Positions 28,101 through 36,753 of a stretch of DNA of 64,000 nucleotides are shown in pieces. Made by a program: the position numbers and the translations under genes. Location of the stretch: NCBI RefSeq assembly GCF_029952445.1, contig NZ_JAQPPK010000019.1, forward strand, positions 1 to 64,000. The letters are read 5' to 3'. Origin of the DNA: Paenarthrobacter nitroguajacolicus. GTDB lineage: Bacteria > Actinomycetota > Actinomycetes > Actinomycetales > Micrococcaceae. Under the pieces are notes generated by a model. It did no database searches. It had not been told where the DNA came from and saw only the letters and a program-made list of their open reading frames with translations. Within the stretch, counting starts at the first letter, position 1. Each line of letters starts with the position of its first letter.

Positions 28101-29273
28101 ATGCCCGTTTCACCGAAGCTTCGAACAACCCTTGCCGTGATTGGCGCGGCCACGGCTGTCCCGCTGGTCCTTTCCGGTTGCACCGACAACACCAAGACCA
28201 CCGCCGCCGCTGACGGTCCGATCCAGGTCAGCAGCACGGCAAACGAGTGCAAGGTATCCGCGGCCACGGCGCCGAGCGGCAACCTCACCTTTGCCGTGAA
28301 GAACGAGGGCACTGAAGTCACCGAGTTCTACCTGCTGGCAGAGGACGGCCTGCGGATCCTGGGCGAAGTGGAGAACATCGGGCCCGGCATCACCCGCAAC
28401 TTGGTGGTCACGGCACCGGCCGGCAAGTACAACACCGCGTGCAAGCCCGGAATGCAGGGCGACGGCATCCGTGCTTCCTTCGAGGTCACCGAATCGGGCA
28501 ACAAGCCCAGCGTCGACGCCGATTTCCAGAAGCTCCTGGACACGGGCACCCAGCAGTACGCCGCCTACGTCAAGGACCAGACCGAGCAGCTCGTCACCGG
28601 AACCAAGGCCTTCGCTGACGCCTTCGCTGCCGGCGATGCCGCCAAGGCACGCGAGCTCTACGCCGCAACCCGCATGCACTGGGAGCGGATCGAACCCGTA
28701 GCCGAGTCCTTCGGCGACCTCGACCCCAAGCTCGATGCCCGCGAAGCCGACCTTGAGCCCGGACAGGAATGGACGGGCTGGCACCGCGCCGAGAAGGACC
28801 TCTTCCCGCCTGCCGGCTACACGGCCCTGACCGCCGCCGAGCGCACTGCCATCTCCACGCAGTTGGTGGCCGATACCGAGGACCTCGCCACCCGCACCCG
28901 CACCGTGGAGCTCACCGCGGACAAGCTGGGCAATGGCGCCAAGGAACTCCTGGATGAAGTGGCCACCGGCAAGGTCACGGGTGAAGAAGAAATCTGGTCG
29001 CACACCGACCTCTGGGACTTCCAGGCCAACGTCGACGGCGCCCGCATCGCCTTCGAGAGCCTGAAGCCCGCCCTGGAACAGAAGGACGCCGAGCTCTCCA
29101 AGTCCTTGGATGACAAGTTCGCGGCACTGCAGGCGGAGCTGAAGAAGCACGCAAAGGGTGACGGCTTCGCGTACTACAACGAGCTCAGCCCGGAGCAGGT
29201 CCAGGCTTTGGCGTCACTGGTCGACTCGCTGGGTGAGCCCCTCTCCAAGCTCACCTCGGCTGTAGTCCTGTGA
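28101..29273 (+). CDS. efeO: EfeO, extracytoplasmic iron-uptake protein (cupredoxin + imelysin M75)
   Basis: A 390-residue lipoprotein with lipobox LVLSGC near residue 30. The N-terminal cupredoxin-like domain runs to about residue 130 (NEGTEVTEFYLLAEDG) and is followed by an imelysin-like M75 domain with the metal-site motif HWERIEP and WHRAEKDLFPP. Together with EfeU and EfeB it captures iron outside the membrane. The domain order is that of E. coli EfeO. The TGA shares bases with the GTG of efeB (GTGA at 29270-29273), giving translational coupling. Confidence 0.93.
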   Translation: MPVSPKLRTTLAVIGAATAVPLVLSGCTDNTKTTAAADGPIQVSSTANECKVSAATAPSGNLTFAVKNEGTEVTEFYLLAEDGLRILGEVENIGPGITRNLVVTAPAGKYNTACKPGMQGDGIRASFEVTESGNKPSVDADFQKLLDTGTQQYAAYVKDQTEQLVTGTKAFADAFAAGDAAKARELYAATRMHWERIEPVAESFGDLDPKLDAREADLEPGQEWTGWHRAEKDLFPPAGYTALTAAERTAISTQLVADTEDLATRTRTVELTADKLGNGAKELLDEVATGKVTGEEEIWSHTDLWDFQANVDGARIAFESLKPALEQKDAELSKSLDDKFAALQAELKKHAKGDGFAYYNELSPEQVQALASLVDSLGEPLSKLTSAVVL

Positions 29274-30679
29274 GCGGCTGCCCCTTCGGGCACACCGGTG
29301 AGCCGGACGGCGTCGAGCGTTCCAGTGAGCCGAACGGCGTCGTAAAGTCCCAAGAGGCGTCCGACGGCGGTACGGCGGCTGCCGCTGCTACCGGCACCGG
29401 GCGGATGTCGCGCCGCGGCCTGCTCTCCCTGGCTGGCGTGGGTGGCGCCGGAGCCGTTGCCGGCCTGGCTGCCGGTTTCCTGGGCCACGATGTAGTGACG
29501 GCAACGGCAGCGTCGGCAGCTGTACCGTCCGCCGGGGATGCGGTGGTTCCGTTCTTTGGCGATCACCAGGCAGGCATCACGACACCTGCCCAGGACCGTC
29601 TTCACATGGCGGCCTTCGATGTGACTACCGAGGACCGAAAGGAACTGATCAAGCTCCTTAAGGACTGGACGGCCGCAGCAGAGGCGATGGCTGGCGGGAA
29701 TCCAACTGGCAAGACCGGCGCCGTCGATGGTCCTTACGACGCCCCGCCGGAGGACACTGGCGAGGCTTTGGACCTGGCAGCGTCAAAGTTGACCCTGACG
29801 TTTGGCTTTGGTGCCGGATTGTTCGAAAAAGAAGGCAAGGTCCGGTTCGGCCTGGACGGGCGCCGCCCGGAAGCCTTGATAGATCTTCCCCATTTCCCAG
29901 GTGACGACCTTCAGCCCGGGCGCACAGGCGGCGACATCGTTGTCCAAGCCTGCGCGGACGACCCCCAAGTGGCGGTCCACGCCATCCGGAACCTGGCAAG
30001 GATCGGATTCGGCAAGGTCCGGGTCCGTTGGTCCCAGCTCGGTTTCGGCCGCACATCATCAACGTCCAGGGCGCAGGTGACGCCCCGCAACCTGTTCGGT
30101 TTCAAGGACGGCACCAACAACCTCAAAGTGGAGGACAACGCCCTGCTTGACGAGCACGTCTGGGTTGCTCCGGGTGCTCCTGCAGCGGAACAGTGGATGA
30201 CCGGCGGAAGCTACTTGGTTGCCCGTCGGATCCAGATGCACATCGAAATCTGGGACCGTACCTCGCTGCGGGAACAGGAGGGGCTGATCGGCCGTACCAA
30301 GGGCGTCGGTGCTCCCCTGTCCGGCGGTGACGAGTTCAGCACACCTGACTTTGCCATGGCCGGGCGCAACGGCGACCCATTGATTCCCATGGACTCGCAC
30401 ATGCGGCTGGCCCACCCGGACCAGAACAACGGCGTGCGGATGCTGCGTCGCGGCTACAACTTCACCGATGGCTCGGATGGCTTGGGACACCTGGACGCCG
30501 GGCTGTTCTTCATCGCCTTCGTGAAGGATCCGCGGACCCACTATGTCCCCATGCAGCTGGCATTGGCCAAGGGCGACACGTTGTCAGTGGAGTACCTGAA
30601 GCACACCGGTTCGGGCCTGTTCGCGGTTCCTCCGGGAGTTCAGGCCGGCGGGTACATAGGCGAGGGACTGTTCGCCTGA
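29270..30679 (+). CDS. efeB: EfeB, Tat-exported dye-decolorising heme peroxidase
   Basis: A 469-residue DyP-type peroxidase. A hydrophilic leader of about 45 residues precedes the twin-arginine signal SRRGLLSLAGVGGAGAVAG. The catalytic distal motif is GxxDG in FGFKDGTNN, and the proximal-heme histidine and arginine region reads MRLAHPDQNNGVRMLRRGYN. It is exported folded and acts with EfeUO in iron import (oxidation of Fe(II), possibly deferrochelation from heme). Start GTG 29270 overlaps the efeO stop. The leader before the RR motif is longer than usual, so a downstream start at ATG (MSRRGLL, around 29405) is possible. Confidence 0.93.
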   Translation: MSGCPFGHTGEPDGVERSSEPNGVVKSQEASDGGTAAAAATGTGRMSRRGLLSLAGVGGAGAVAGLAAGFLGHDVVTATAASAAVPSAGDAVVPFFGDHQAGITTPAQDRLHMAAFDVTTEDRKELIKLLKDWTAAAEAMAGGNPTGKTGAVDGPYDAPPEDTGEALDLAASKLTLTFGFGAGLFEKEGKVRFGLDGRRPEALIDLPHFPGDDLQPGRTGGDIVVQACADDPQVAVHAIRNLARIGFGKVRVRWSQLGFGRTSSTSRAQVTPRNLFGFKDGTNNLKVEDNALLDEHVWVAPGAPAAEQWMTGGSYLVARRIQMHIEIWDRTSLREQEGLIGRTKGVGAPLSGGDEFSTPDFAMAGRNGDPLIPMDSHMRLAHPDQNNGVRMLRRGYNFTDGSDGLGHLDAGLFFIAFVKDPRTHYVPMQLALAKGDTLSVEYLKHTGSGLFAVPPGVQAGGYIGEGLFA

Positions 30680-30733
30680 GCCGGATTTGGGCTTTGTAAG
30701 GCTTCGAGCGCAGGGTCTAAACCAGCGCAGGGA

Positions 30734-31603
30734 CTAAACCAGCGGGCGTCCTGCCATCCGCTCCAGCCGGCTGATGCGTTCCTTCATGGGCGGGTGCGTG
30801 GAAAACATCCGCCTCATGCCGCCACCACGGAACGGGTTGGCGATCATGAGGTGGGAGGCGTTAACCAAGCGTTGGTCCTGGGGAAGAGGCAACTGGCCCA
30901 CCCCGGATTCGATCTTGCGCAACGCCGAGGCCAGAGCCAGCGGGTCGCCGGTGAGCTCGGCGCCGTCCTCGTCCGCGTCGAATTCGCGGGTGCGGGAGAT
31001 CGCCATCTGAATGAGCGAGGCTGCAAAGGGTGCCAGCAACGCCATGGCGATGGTGGCCAGCGGATTCGCGTTGCGCCGGTCACCGCCGCCGAAGATCAGC
31101 AGCATCTGGCCCACGGACGTGATGACGCCTGCCACGGCAGCGGCCACCGAGGACGTCAGGATGTCGCGGTTGTACACATGCATGAGCTCGTGCCCCAGCA
31201 CGCCCCTGAGTTCCCGCGCGTCCAGGAGATGCAGGATGCCCTCCGTGCAACACACGGCGGCGTTCTTGGGATTGCGGCCGGTGGCGAAGGCGTTGGGCGT
31301 CATGGTGGGCGAGAGATAAATCCGCGGCATCGGCTTGTTGGCCCGCACGGACAGCTCCCGGACGATCTGGTAGAGCTGCGGAGCCTGGGCCTCGGTGACC
31401 GGGTACGCAGCCATGGACCGGATGGCGATCTTGTCACTGTTCCAGTAGCCATACGCAGTGGTGCCGACGCCAATCAAGGCCATGATCCAGATGGGCGCGG
31501 TACTCCGGGTTCCTGCGGCAATAATGGCGCCCAAACCCAACAACACCGCCCACAGCACACCGAACAGTGCCGCGGTTTTGAGTCCATTGTTGTGTTTATG
31601 CAC
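30734..31603 (-). CDS. htpX: HtpX-like M48 membrane metalloprotease
   Basis: A 289-residue protein with two N-terminal membrane helices (TAALFGVLWAVLLGLGAIIA, then PIWIMALIGVGTTAYG), the zinc motif HELMH at 138-142, two further hydrophobic segments (TSSVAAAVAGVITSVGQMLL and after it) and the third ligand in the EFDADEDGAELTGD helix. It degrades misfolded membrane proteins, cytoplasmic side. GTG 31603 is chosen: AGGAGA stands upstream and the product starts at the first helix. The frame extends to 31741 only by an Arg/Pro-rich leader. Ends HPPMKERISRLERMAGRPL, as in the family. Confidence 0.92.
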   Translation of the reverse strand: MHKHNNGLKTAALFGVLWAVLLGLGAIIAAGTRSTAPIWIMALIGVGTTAYGYWNSDKIAIRSMAAYPVTEAQAPQLYQIVRELSVRANKPMPRIYLSPTMTPNAFATGRNPKNAAVCCTEGILHLLDARELRGVLGHELMHVYNRDILTSSVAAAVAGVITSVGQMLLIFGGGDRRNANPLATIAMALLAPFAASLIQMAISRTREFDADEDGAELTGDPLALASALRKIESGVGQLPLPQDQRLVNASHLMIANPFRGGGMRRMFSTHPPMKERISRLERMAGRPLV

Positions 31604-31709
31604 GGTGTTCCGGCTCTCCTTCTTACGCTCTTGCAGGGCTTCTGTACGGTTTAACGCCGACGCCGGTCCCCATGTTCCGTTACTTGGGTTACGCGGGGTG
31701 CCGGGCCGG

Positions 31710-32981
31710 TCAGGGCACCGGATGCTTGGAATCGTAGGCAACGAAGCCTGGTTGGAGGCGGGATGCGAGCCACGCCAGGACTATGCACAGTATTCCCCCG
31801 AGCAGCAGCACACCGCCCTCGCTAAGGAATTTGGTTACTCCACCTGCCAGCATGTCGCCCACACGGGGCCCACCAGCCACCACCACTATGAACACCCCTT
31901 GCAGACGTCCACGCAGGTGGTCGGGGGTGGCGGCCTGGAGGATGGTGGTGCGGAAGACAGCGCTCACTGAATCCGAGATACCCGCCAGCGCGCAGCAGAA
32001 CGCCGCGGGTATGAGCCATAACGTGGTGCCTTGGCGGCCCGAATCACCGGCCAGGAGCACCACGAGGCCGAAACCGGCAATCGAGGCACCCCAACCCATC
32101 ACCGACCACACCACCGCACTGCCCTGACGCCGGACCCGGCCAAGCGGTCCCGAGAAGAGGCCTGCGAGGAACGCTCCCACAGCCGTTGAGGCGAGCAGAA
32201 CACCCACTGTGGTTTCGCCTCCGCCGATCATGACCGCCCCAATGGCTGGCATCAGGGCCCGGGGCTGTGCGCAGATCATGGCGATGAGGTCGATGATGAA
32301 GGTCATGCGGACGTTGGGCCTGCCGCCCAGGAAACGGAAGCCCTCCACTACCGACCGGAAACCTGGGCGAACGGCGTCCTTGGAGGGCGGCAATGGCGGA
32401 AGCCTGAACAGCCCCCAGAGTGCGAAAGTGAAGCTGATGACATCAATGGTGTAGGTCCATCCGAAGCCGATGGTGGCCACGAGCACGCCTGCGAGCAGCG
32501 GTCCGGCGGTCATCGAGAGGCCGAACGTCAGCATGCTCAGCGCATTGGCGGCGGGCAACAGCTCCTTGCGGACCAGGAGTGGAATGATGGCGCTCCGGGC
32601 CGGGCCGTTGATGCCCTGCGCACCGCTTTGGATGGCTACAAGGGCGTAGAGGACCCAAATGTTGCCGATTTCCAGCCACGCCTGCAGCGCCAGCCCGGCG
32701 GTGGTTGCCCACAAGACAAATGAGGCAATCAGAGCTACTTTCCGGCGGTCGTAGGCATCGGAAATTGAGCCGCCGTAGAGGCCCGCGATCACCAGGGGAA
32801 CCAGCGCGAAGATGCCCAGGAGCCCCACATAGAGGCTCTCCTGGGTGAGCCGGTAGACCTCCAGGCTGACGGCCACCAGGGTCAGCTGCGTCCCAATGGC
32901 CGCGACCGATGCGCCCAGCCAAAGCCGGCGAAAAGCCGGACTCTCCCTGAGCGGGGTGATATCTGCCAGTAGTTTCGCCAC
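31710..32981 (-). CDS. MFS transporter, EntS/enterobactin-exporter-like
   Basis: A 423-residue protein with about 12 membrane helices. The N-terminus LLADITPLRESPAFRRLWLG is typical of the EntS/MFS_3 branch, and the loop after helix 2 is GGSISDAYDRRKVALIA. Relatives export siderophores or drugs; no siderophore genes are nearby, so the cargo is open. Start GTG 32981 follows GGAGG-poor sequence but is the only in-frame start before the first helix. It diverges from the 33045 gene with 63 bp between. Confidence 0.83.
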   Translation of the reverse strand: MAKLLADITPLRESPAFRRLWLGASVAAIGTQLTLVAVSLEVYRLTQESLYVGLLGIFALVPLVIAGLYGGSISDAYDRRKVALIASFVLWATTAGLALQAWLEIGNIWVLYALVAIQSGAQGINGPARSAIIPLLVRKELLPAANALSMLTFGLSMTAGPLLAGVLVATIGFGWTYTIDVISFTFALWGLFRLPPLPPSKDAVRPGFRSVVEGFRFLGGRPNVRMTFIIDLIAMICAQPRALMPAIGAVMIGGGETTVGVLLASTAVGAFLAGLFSGPLGRVRRQGSAVVWSVMGWGASIAGFGLVVLLAGDSGRQGTTLWLIPAAFCCALAGISDSVSAVFRTTILQAATPDHLRGRLQGVFIVVVAGGPRVGDMLAGGVTKFLSEGGVLLLGGILCIVLAWLASRLQPGFVAYDSKHPVP

Positions 32982-33044
32982 CGTCCAACCCTAACCAGCG
33001 CCACAGCTTGGTAGGCTCACCCCGGGGAAGGAGTTGACACGGCC

Positions 33045-33815
33045 ATGACACGACGATTGCTGTACCGTTCGGGCTTTTGGGAAATTGCCCGGCCACGTCA
33101 CCCCCTCACTGCCGGGCACGTGGTGATCCGGCTTTCCGATCCCTCCACTGACTTCGCACTCCCGTCGGCAGCGGACTGGCTTTATTGCCACAACCTGGCA
33201 CGCACAGCCCTTTCAAAAGTCCTTGGCGCCGAGCGGTGCGCCCTCATGTTCGCGCACCAGTGGCACCCATTGGGCGCTGGGCTGGGCGAACCGGTAGCGG
33301 AATCGTCAACGCCCACGTTCCACCTTTTTGGGCGTTGGGAAGGAGAAAGCACGACGCCGGGACTCCAGCTTTCGCTGCCCGCCCACCGCCGTGCGGCACT
33401 GCCGGAGTCGGAACTGGAGGCGACCGACCAAGCGATTCGTGACGCCCTGCGTCGTGGCCGGCCCGAGGCTGTCCTGGCGTCCGAACCTGCGGCGGAGGCC
33501 GCCGTCGAGCCTTCCTTCGACCCGGCCCGGCTGGTACGGACGATCCCTGCGGGGGCTCGCCATACCGTGATGGAGCTTGTCAGGGGCGTGTCCTCAGTCC
33601 GGGATGTCCTGCCGTCCGAGCTCCTCGCGATCGCTGCATCCTTGGGCGCGCTGCCATTCTCCCGCGGAGTCAGCGGCTTCAGTTGCATCGCCCTTGAGTC
33701 GGGTTCCCCAGGGAGTCCTTTGCGGATCCATGCGCTGGGCCGCTCGGCCGCGGAAGACGTGAACCCGCTGGTGGATCTAATTCGTTCACCGGAAGTTAGC
33801 CTTGCCTTATTGTGA
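33045..33815 (+). CDS. Hypothetical protein, possibly HIT-like
   Basis: A 256-residue protein I do not recognise with certainty. Its first 100 residues contain HPLTAGHVVIRLSDPSTDF and AADWLYCHNLARTALSKVLGAER, which have the look of a HIT/GalT fold (the RHPLTAGHVVI stretch resembles the HIT strand), but no clear HxHxH triad is seen. The rest is Ala/Glu-rich, with SAEDVNPLVDLIRSPEVSLALL at the end. ATG 33045 has AAGGAG upstream. Its stop overlaps the palindrome at 33806-33830 that precedes the Fur-family gene. Confidence 0.55.
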   Translation: MTRRLLYRSGFWEIARPRHPLTAGHVVIRLSDPSTDFALPSAADWLYCHNLARTALSKVLGAERCALMFAHQWHPLGAGLGEPVAESSTPTFHLFGRWEGESTTPGLQLSLPAHRRAALPESELEATDQAIRDALRRGRPEAVLASEPAAEAAVEPSFDPARLVRTIPAGARHTVMELVRGVSSVRDVLPSELLAIAASLGALPFSRGVSGFSCIALESGSPGSPLRIHALGRSAAEDVNPLVDLIRSPEVSLALL

Positions 33816-33830
33816 ACTTGTCAAAATAAG
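33806..33830. promoter_or_regulatory. Fur/PerR-box-like palindrome upstream of the Fur-family gene and catalase
   Basis: CTTATTnTGA and TCAnAATAAG around a 5-bp centre (25 bp). It overlaps the stop codon of the upstream gene and lies 16 bp before the regulator's ATG at 33846. A dimeric Fur-family protein is the likely ligand, so this is a probable autoregulatory site for the regulator-catalase operon. Confidence 0.65.
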
Positions 33831-33845
33831 TGTTTGAATGAATGC

Positions 33846-34325
33846 ATGACAGATCACACTGCTGAACAGCAAGCATGGGCTGCGGCCCTGCATGCCCACG
33901 GCAGGCGTGTGACCAAGCAGCGGCTGGCAGTACTGGCCGCGGTCCAGCACAATCCGCATTCCCCGGCAGAAGGCATCCTTGCCGCTGCCCGCCAAGAACT
34001 TCCTGAACTGACGGCGCAGTCCGTTTACGTAGTACTCAGCGATCTCACGGACCTGCAGATGCTGAACAGGTTTGAACCCCCGCACTCCCCGGCGCTCTAT
34101 GAGACCCGGGTTGGCGACAACCACCACCACGCCGTCTGCATCAGCTGCAGCAAGGTGGAGGACGTGGACTGCGCAGTGGGACACGCACCGTGCCTCACCC
34201 CGCACTGGAATGAAAATTCCAAGCCCATGACCATCCAGATCGCAGACGTCCTCTATCAGGGCATCTGCCAGGACTGCCAGGCCAAACAACAGCTTCCCGT
34301 AAACACTTCCGTAACTCAGAAATAG
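33846..34325 (+). CDS. Fur-family regulator (peroxide/catalase type)
   Basis: A 159-residue Fur-superfamily protein. The winged helix is at about residues 15-85 ([16 protein letters not shown], then [22 protein letters not shown]), followed by the metal-binding region [18 protein letters not shown] and a second cysteine pair CQDCQ near the end, giving a structural Zn site. The histidines HHH and downstream residues could form the regulatory site. ATG 33846 is preferred to 33834. Position directly upstream of katA (14 bp) suggests a PerR/CatR-like regulator that releases DNA when oxidised by H2O2; an iron role is not excluded. Confidence 0.9.
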   Translation: MTDHTAEQQAWAAALHAHGRRVTKQRLAVLAAVQHNPHSPAEGILAAARQELPELTAQSVYVVLSDLTDLQMLNRFEPPHSPALYETRVGDNHHHAVCISCSKVEDVDCAVGHAPCLTPHWNENSKPMTIQIADVLYQGICQDCQAKQQLPVNTSVTQK

Positions 34326-34339
34326 GAAAAAGGAGAACA

Positions 34340-35821
34340 ATGACTGCCATTTCAACAACTCAGTCAGGTGCCCCCGTTACGTCCGACGCGCACTCGAAGT
34401 CCGTCGGCGCTGACGGTGCCATCATCCTCACCGACCACTACCTGGTGGAAAAGCTCGCACAGTTCAACCGCGAGCGGGTCCCGGAGCGCGTAGTACACGC
34501 AAAGGGTGGCGGCGCTTTTGGTACCTTCAAGACCACCTCTGACGTGTCCGCCTACACCAAGGCCGCCTTCCTGCAGCCGGGCGTCGAGACCGACATGCTG
34601 ATCCGCTTCTCCTCTGTTGCAGGCGAGAATGGCTCCCCCGACACCTGGCGCGACCCCCGCGGTTTCGCCGTGAAGTTCTACACCTCCGAGGGCAACTACG
34701 ACCTCGTGGGCAACAACACCCCGGTCTTCTTCATCCGCGACGGCATCAAGTTCCCGGACTTCATCCACTCGCAGAAGCGCCTCCCGGGCAGCCACCTGCG
34801 CGACGCCGACATGCAGTGGGACTTCTGGACCCTCTCCCCCGAGTCCGCACACCAGGTCACCTGGCTCATGGGTGACCGCGGGCTGCCGGCATCCTGGCGT
34901 GAAATGCAGGGCTACGGCTCGCACACCTACCAGTGGATCAACGCCGCCGGCGAGCGTTTCTGGGTCAAGTACCACTTCAAGTCCAACCAGGGCGTCAAGA
35001 CCATCACCGGTGACCAGGCTGAAGAGCTGGCCGGTTCGGATGCAGACTTCTACATCCGCGACCTCCAGGAGAACATTGCCGATGGCAACTTCCCGTCGTG
35101 GGAGCTGCACGTCCAGGTCATGCCCTACGAGGACGCCAAGACCTACCGCTTCAACCCGTTCGACCTCACCAAGGTGTGGCCGCACTCTGACTACCCGCTG
35201 ATCCACGTGGGCACCATGGAGCTGAACAAGAACCCGGAGAACTACTTCGCGCAGATCGAGCAGGCCACCTTCGCGCCGTCGAACTTCGTTCCGGGCATCG
35301 CTGCTTCCCCGGACAAGATGCTGCAGGCCCGCATCTTCTCCTACGCCGATGCACACCGCTACCGCGTGGGCACCAACCACGCCCAGATCCCGGTGAACCA
35401 GCCCAAGAACCAGGTCAACAACTACAGCCAGGATGGACAGGGACGCTTCCTGTTCAACTCCCCCAGCACCCCGGTCTACGCACCGAACTCCGTTGGTGGC
35501 CCGGCTGCTGTTGAGCCCACCTCGCCCGCAGGTGGCTGGGAGAACGACGGCGAGCTCACCCTCTCCGCCCACACCCTGCACGCTGAGGACGACGACTTCG
35601 GCCAGGCCGGCACGCTGTACCGCGAGGTTTACGACGACGCGGCAAAGGCACGCCTCCTGGACACCATCACCGGTGCCGTTGGCGGCGTGAAGAACGCCGA
35701 CATCAAGGAACGCGCCATCCAGTACTGGACGAACGTTGACGCCGACCTCGGCTCGAAGCTGCGCGCCAACCTCGGCGCCGGCCAGAGCGAGTCCGACGCC
35801 GAAGCAGCCAACAAGCTCTAA
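34340..35821 (+). CDS. katA: Catalase, heme clade 3 (monofunctional)
   Basis: A 493-residue monofunctional catalase of the small-subunit type. The catalytic histidine lies in [13 protein letters not shown], the distal asparagine in the region [14 protein letters not shown], and the proximal heme tyrosine in [17 protein letters not shown]. It disproportionates H2O2. The ATG has AAGGAG 6 nt upstream. Co-transcription with the Fur-family gene is likely: 14 bp gap, no terminator between. A strong terminator follows at 35849-35887. Codon use is the most biased of the window, indicating high expression. Confidence 0.96.
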   Translation: MTAISTTQSGAPVTSDAHSKSVGADGAIILTDHYLVEKLAQFNRERVPERVVHAKGGGAFGTFKTTSDVSAYTKAAFLQPGVETDMLIRFSSVAGENGSPDTWRDPRGFAVKFYTSEGNYDLVGNNTPVFFIRDGIKFPDFIHSQKRLPGSHLRDADMQWDFWTLSPESAHQVTWLMGDRGLPASWREMQGYGSHTYQWINAAGERFWVKYHFKSNQGVKTITGDQAEELAGSDADFYIRDLQENIADGNFPSWELHVQVMPYEDAKTYRFNPFDLTKVWPHSDYPLIHVGTMELNKNPENYFAQIEQATFAPSNFVPGIAASPDKMLQARIFSYADAHRYRVGTNHAQIPVNQPKNQVNNYSQDGQGRFLFNSPSTPVYAPNSVGGPAAVEPTSPAGGWENDGELTLSAHTLHAEDDDFGQAGTLYREVYDDAAKARLLDTITGAVGGVKNADIKERAIQYWTNVDADLGSKLRANLGAGQSESDAEAANKL

Positions 35822-35848
35822 GCGTCGTTTGCTTTCAAGCATTCATGG

Positions 35849-35887
35849 GAACACCCCGCTGCGGATTTACACCGCGGCGGGGTGTTC
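35849..35887 (+). terminator. Intrinsic terminator after katA
   Basis: Arms GAACACCCCGCTGCGG (35849-35864) and CCGCGGCGGGGTGTTC (35872-35887), one mismatch, 7-nt loop, followed by TTTGTTTT. Confidence 0.9.
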
Positions 35888-35970
35888 TTTGTTTTCCACA
35901 TAGCCGGATGTTTCCACATAGCAGCCCCCAGCTATGGCTGCGCCCGCGTCCGGCTCCCTAGGATCCCTGT

Positions 35971-36606
35971 ATGGACACATTCAAAGGCATCCAGGCCGCC
36001 GCCTTCCGCTTCTACGAGGACCTTGAAGAGAACAACAACCGTGAGTGGTGGCTGGAGCATAAAACAACGTACGACGCCGAGGTCAAAGAACCGCTGTCAG
36101 CCCTCCTTGCGGAGTTGGAGCCACGGTTCGGGCCGGCAAAGATCTTCCGCCCCAACCGGGACATCAGGTTCTCCCAGGACAAGTCGCCTTACAAGACAGC
36201 GCAAGGCGCCTTCGCTGCCACGCAGGAGGGGGTTGGATACTACGTGCAAATCAGCGCTGACGGCCTGTTGATAGGCGGCGGCTACCATTCCCACACTCCG
36301 GCACAACTTACCCGTTTCCGGGCAGCAGTGGATGCTCCGGAGAGTGGCCTGAAGCTGCAGGAGATTATCGACGCCGTTGCGGGTGCCGGCTTCGCCATTG
36401 AAGGCGAGAAACTCAAGACCGTTCCCCGCGGTTTCGACAAAGACCATCCCCGGGCGGAACTGCTCAAGCACAAGTCGCTGTCGGCGGGTGTCGAAGTCGG
36501 CCAACCCGGCTGGTTGTCCACCGCCGCGGCCAAGGACGAGATCGCTTCCCGGTGGGAGGTACTGAGGCCCCTGGTGGAGTGGGTTGGTGAGCACGCGGCG
36601 CCGTGA
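35971..36606 (+). CDS. DUF2461 family protein
   Basis: A 211-residue protein of the DUF2461/TIGR02453 family. It begins FKGIQAAAFRFYEDLEENNN with the following REWWLEHK motif, then FRPNRDIRFSQDKSPYKT, which is the family's most conserved segment, then YYVQISADGLLIGGGYH. No function has been assigned to the family; its members occur singly in many actinobacteria. It stands alone between the catalase terminator and the convergent amino-acid permease. Start ATG 35971 is the first start with the conserved beginning. Confidence 0.85.
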   Translation: MDTFKGIQAAAFRFYEDLEENNNREWWLEHKTTYDAEVKEPLSALLAELEPRFGPAKIFRPNRDIRFSQDKSPYKTAQGAFAATQEGVGYYVQISADGLLIGGGYHSHTPAQLTRFRAAVDAPESGLKLQEIIDAVAGAGFAIEGEKLKTVPRGFDKDHPRAELLKHKSLSAGVEVGQPGWLSTAAAKDEIASRWEVLRPLVEWVGEHAAP

Positions 36607-36642
36607 GGGCCAGGCGCTCGAAGTTGCTTTGGATACGGAAGA

Positions 36643-36669
36643 CGCCCGGAAACCAGTGGTTCCCGGGCG
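36643..36669. terminator. Hairpin between convergent genes, probable terminator
   Basis: Arms of 13 bp with one mismatch (CGCCCGGAAACCA and TGGTTCCCGGGCG) between the DUF2461 stop and the permease stop. There is no T run, so termination is uncertain. Confidence 0.45.
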
Positions 36670-36753
36670 CCCTCTCGGCCCAAATGCGGTCAGCTGTCTG
36701 ACAGGCAGGCAAGGTTTGGCTATCGCACGTGCCTTATCGCACCTGCACGGCGA

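Noticed and set aside
34364..35842. 492-codon open frame on the minus strand opposite catalase
   Set aside because: Exact antisense of a strongly codon-biased gene; no family resemblance and no ribosome-binding site. It arises from the G/C-rich third positions of katA.
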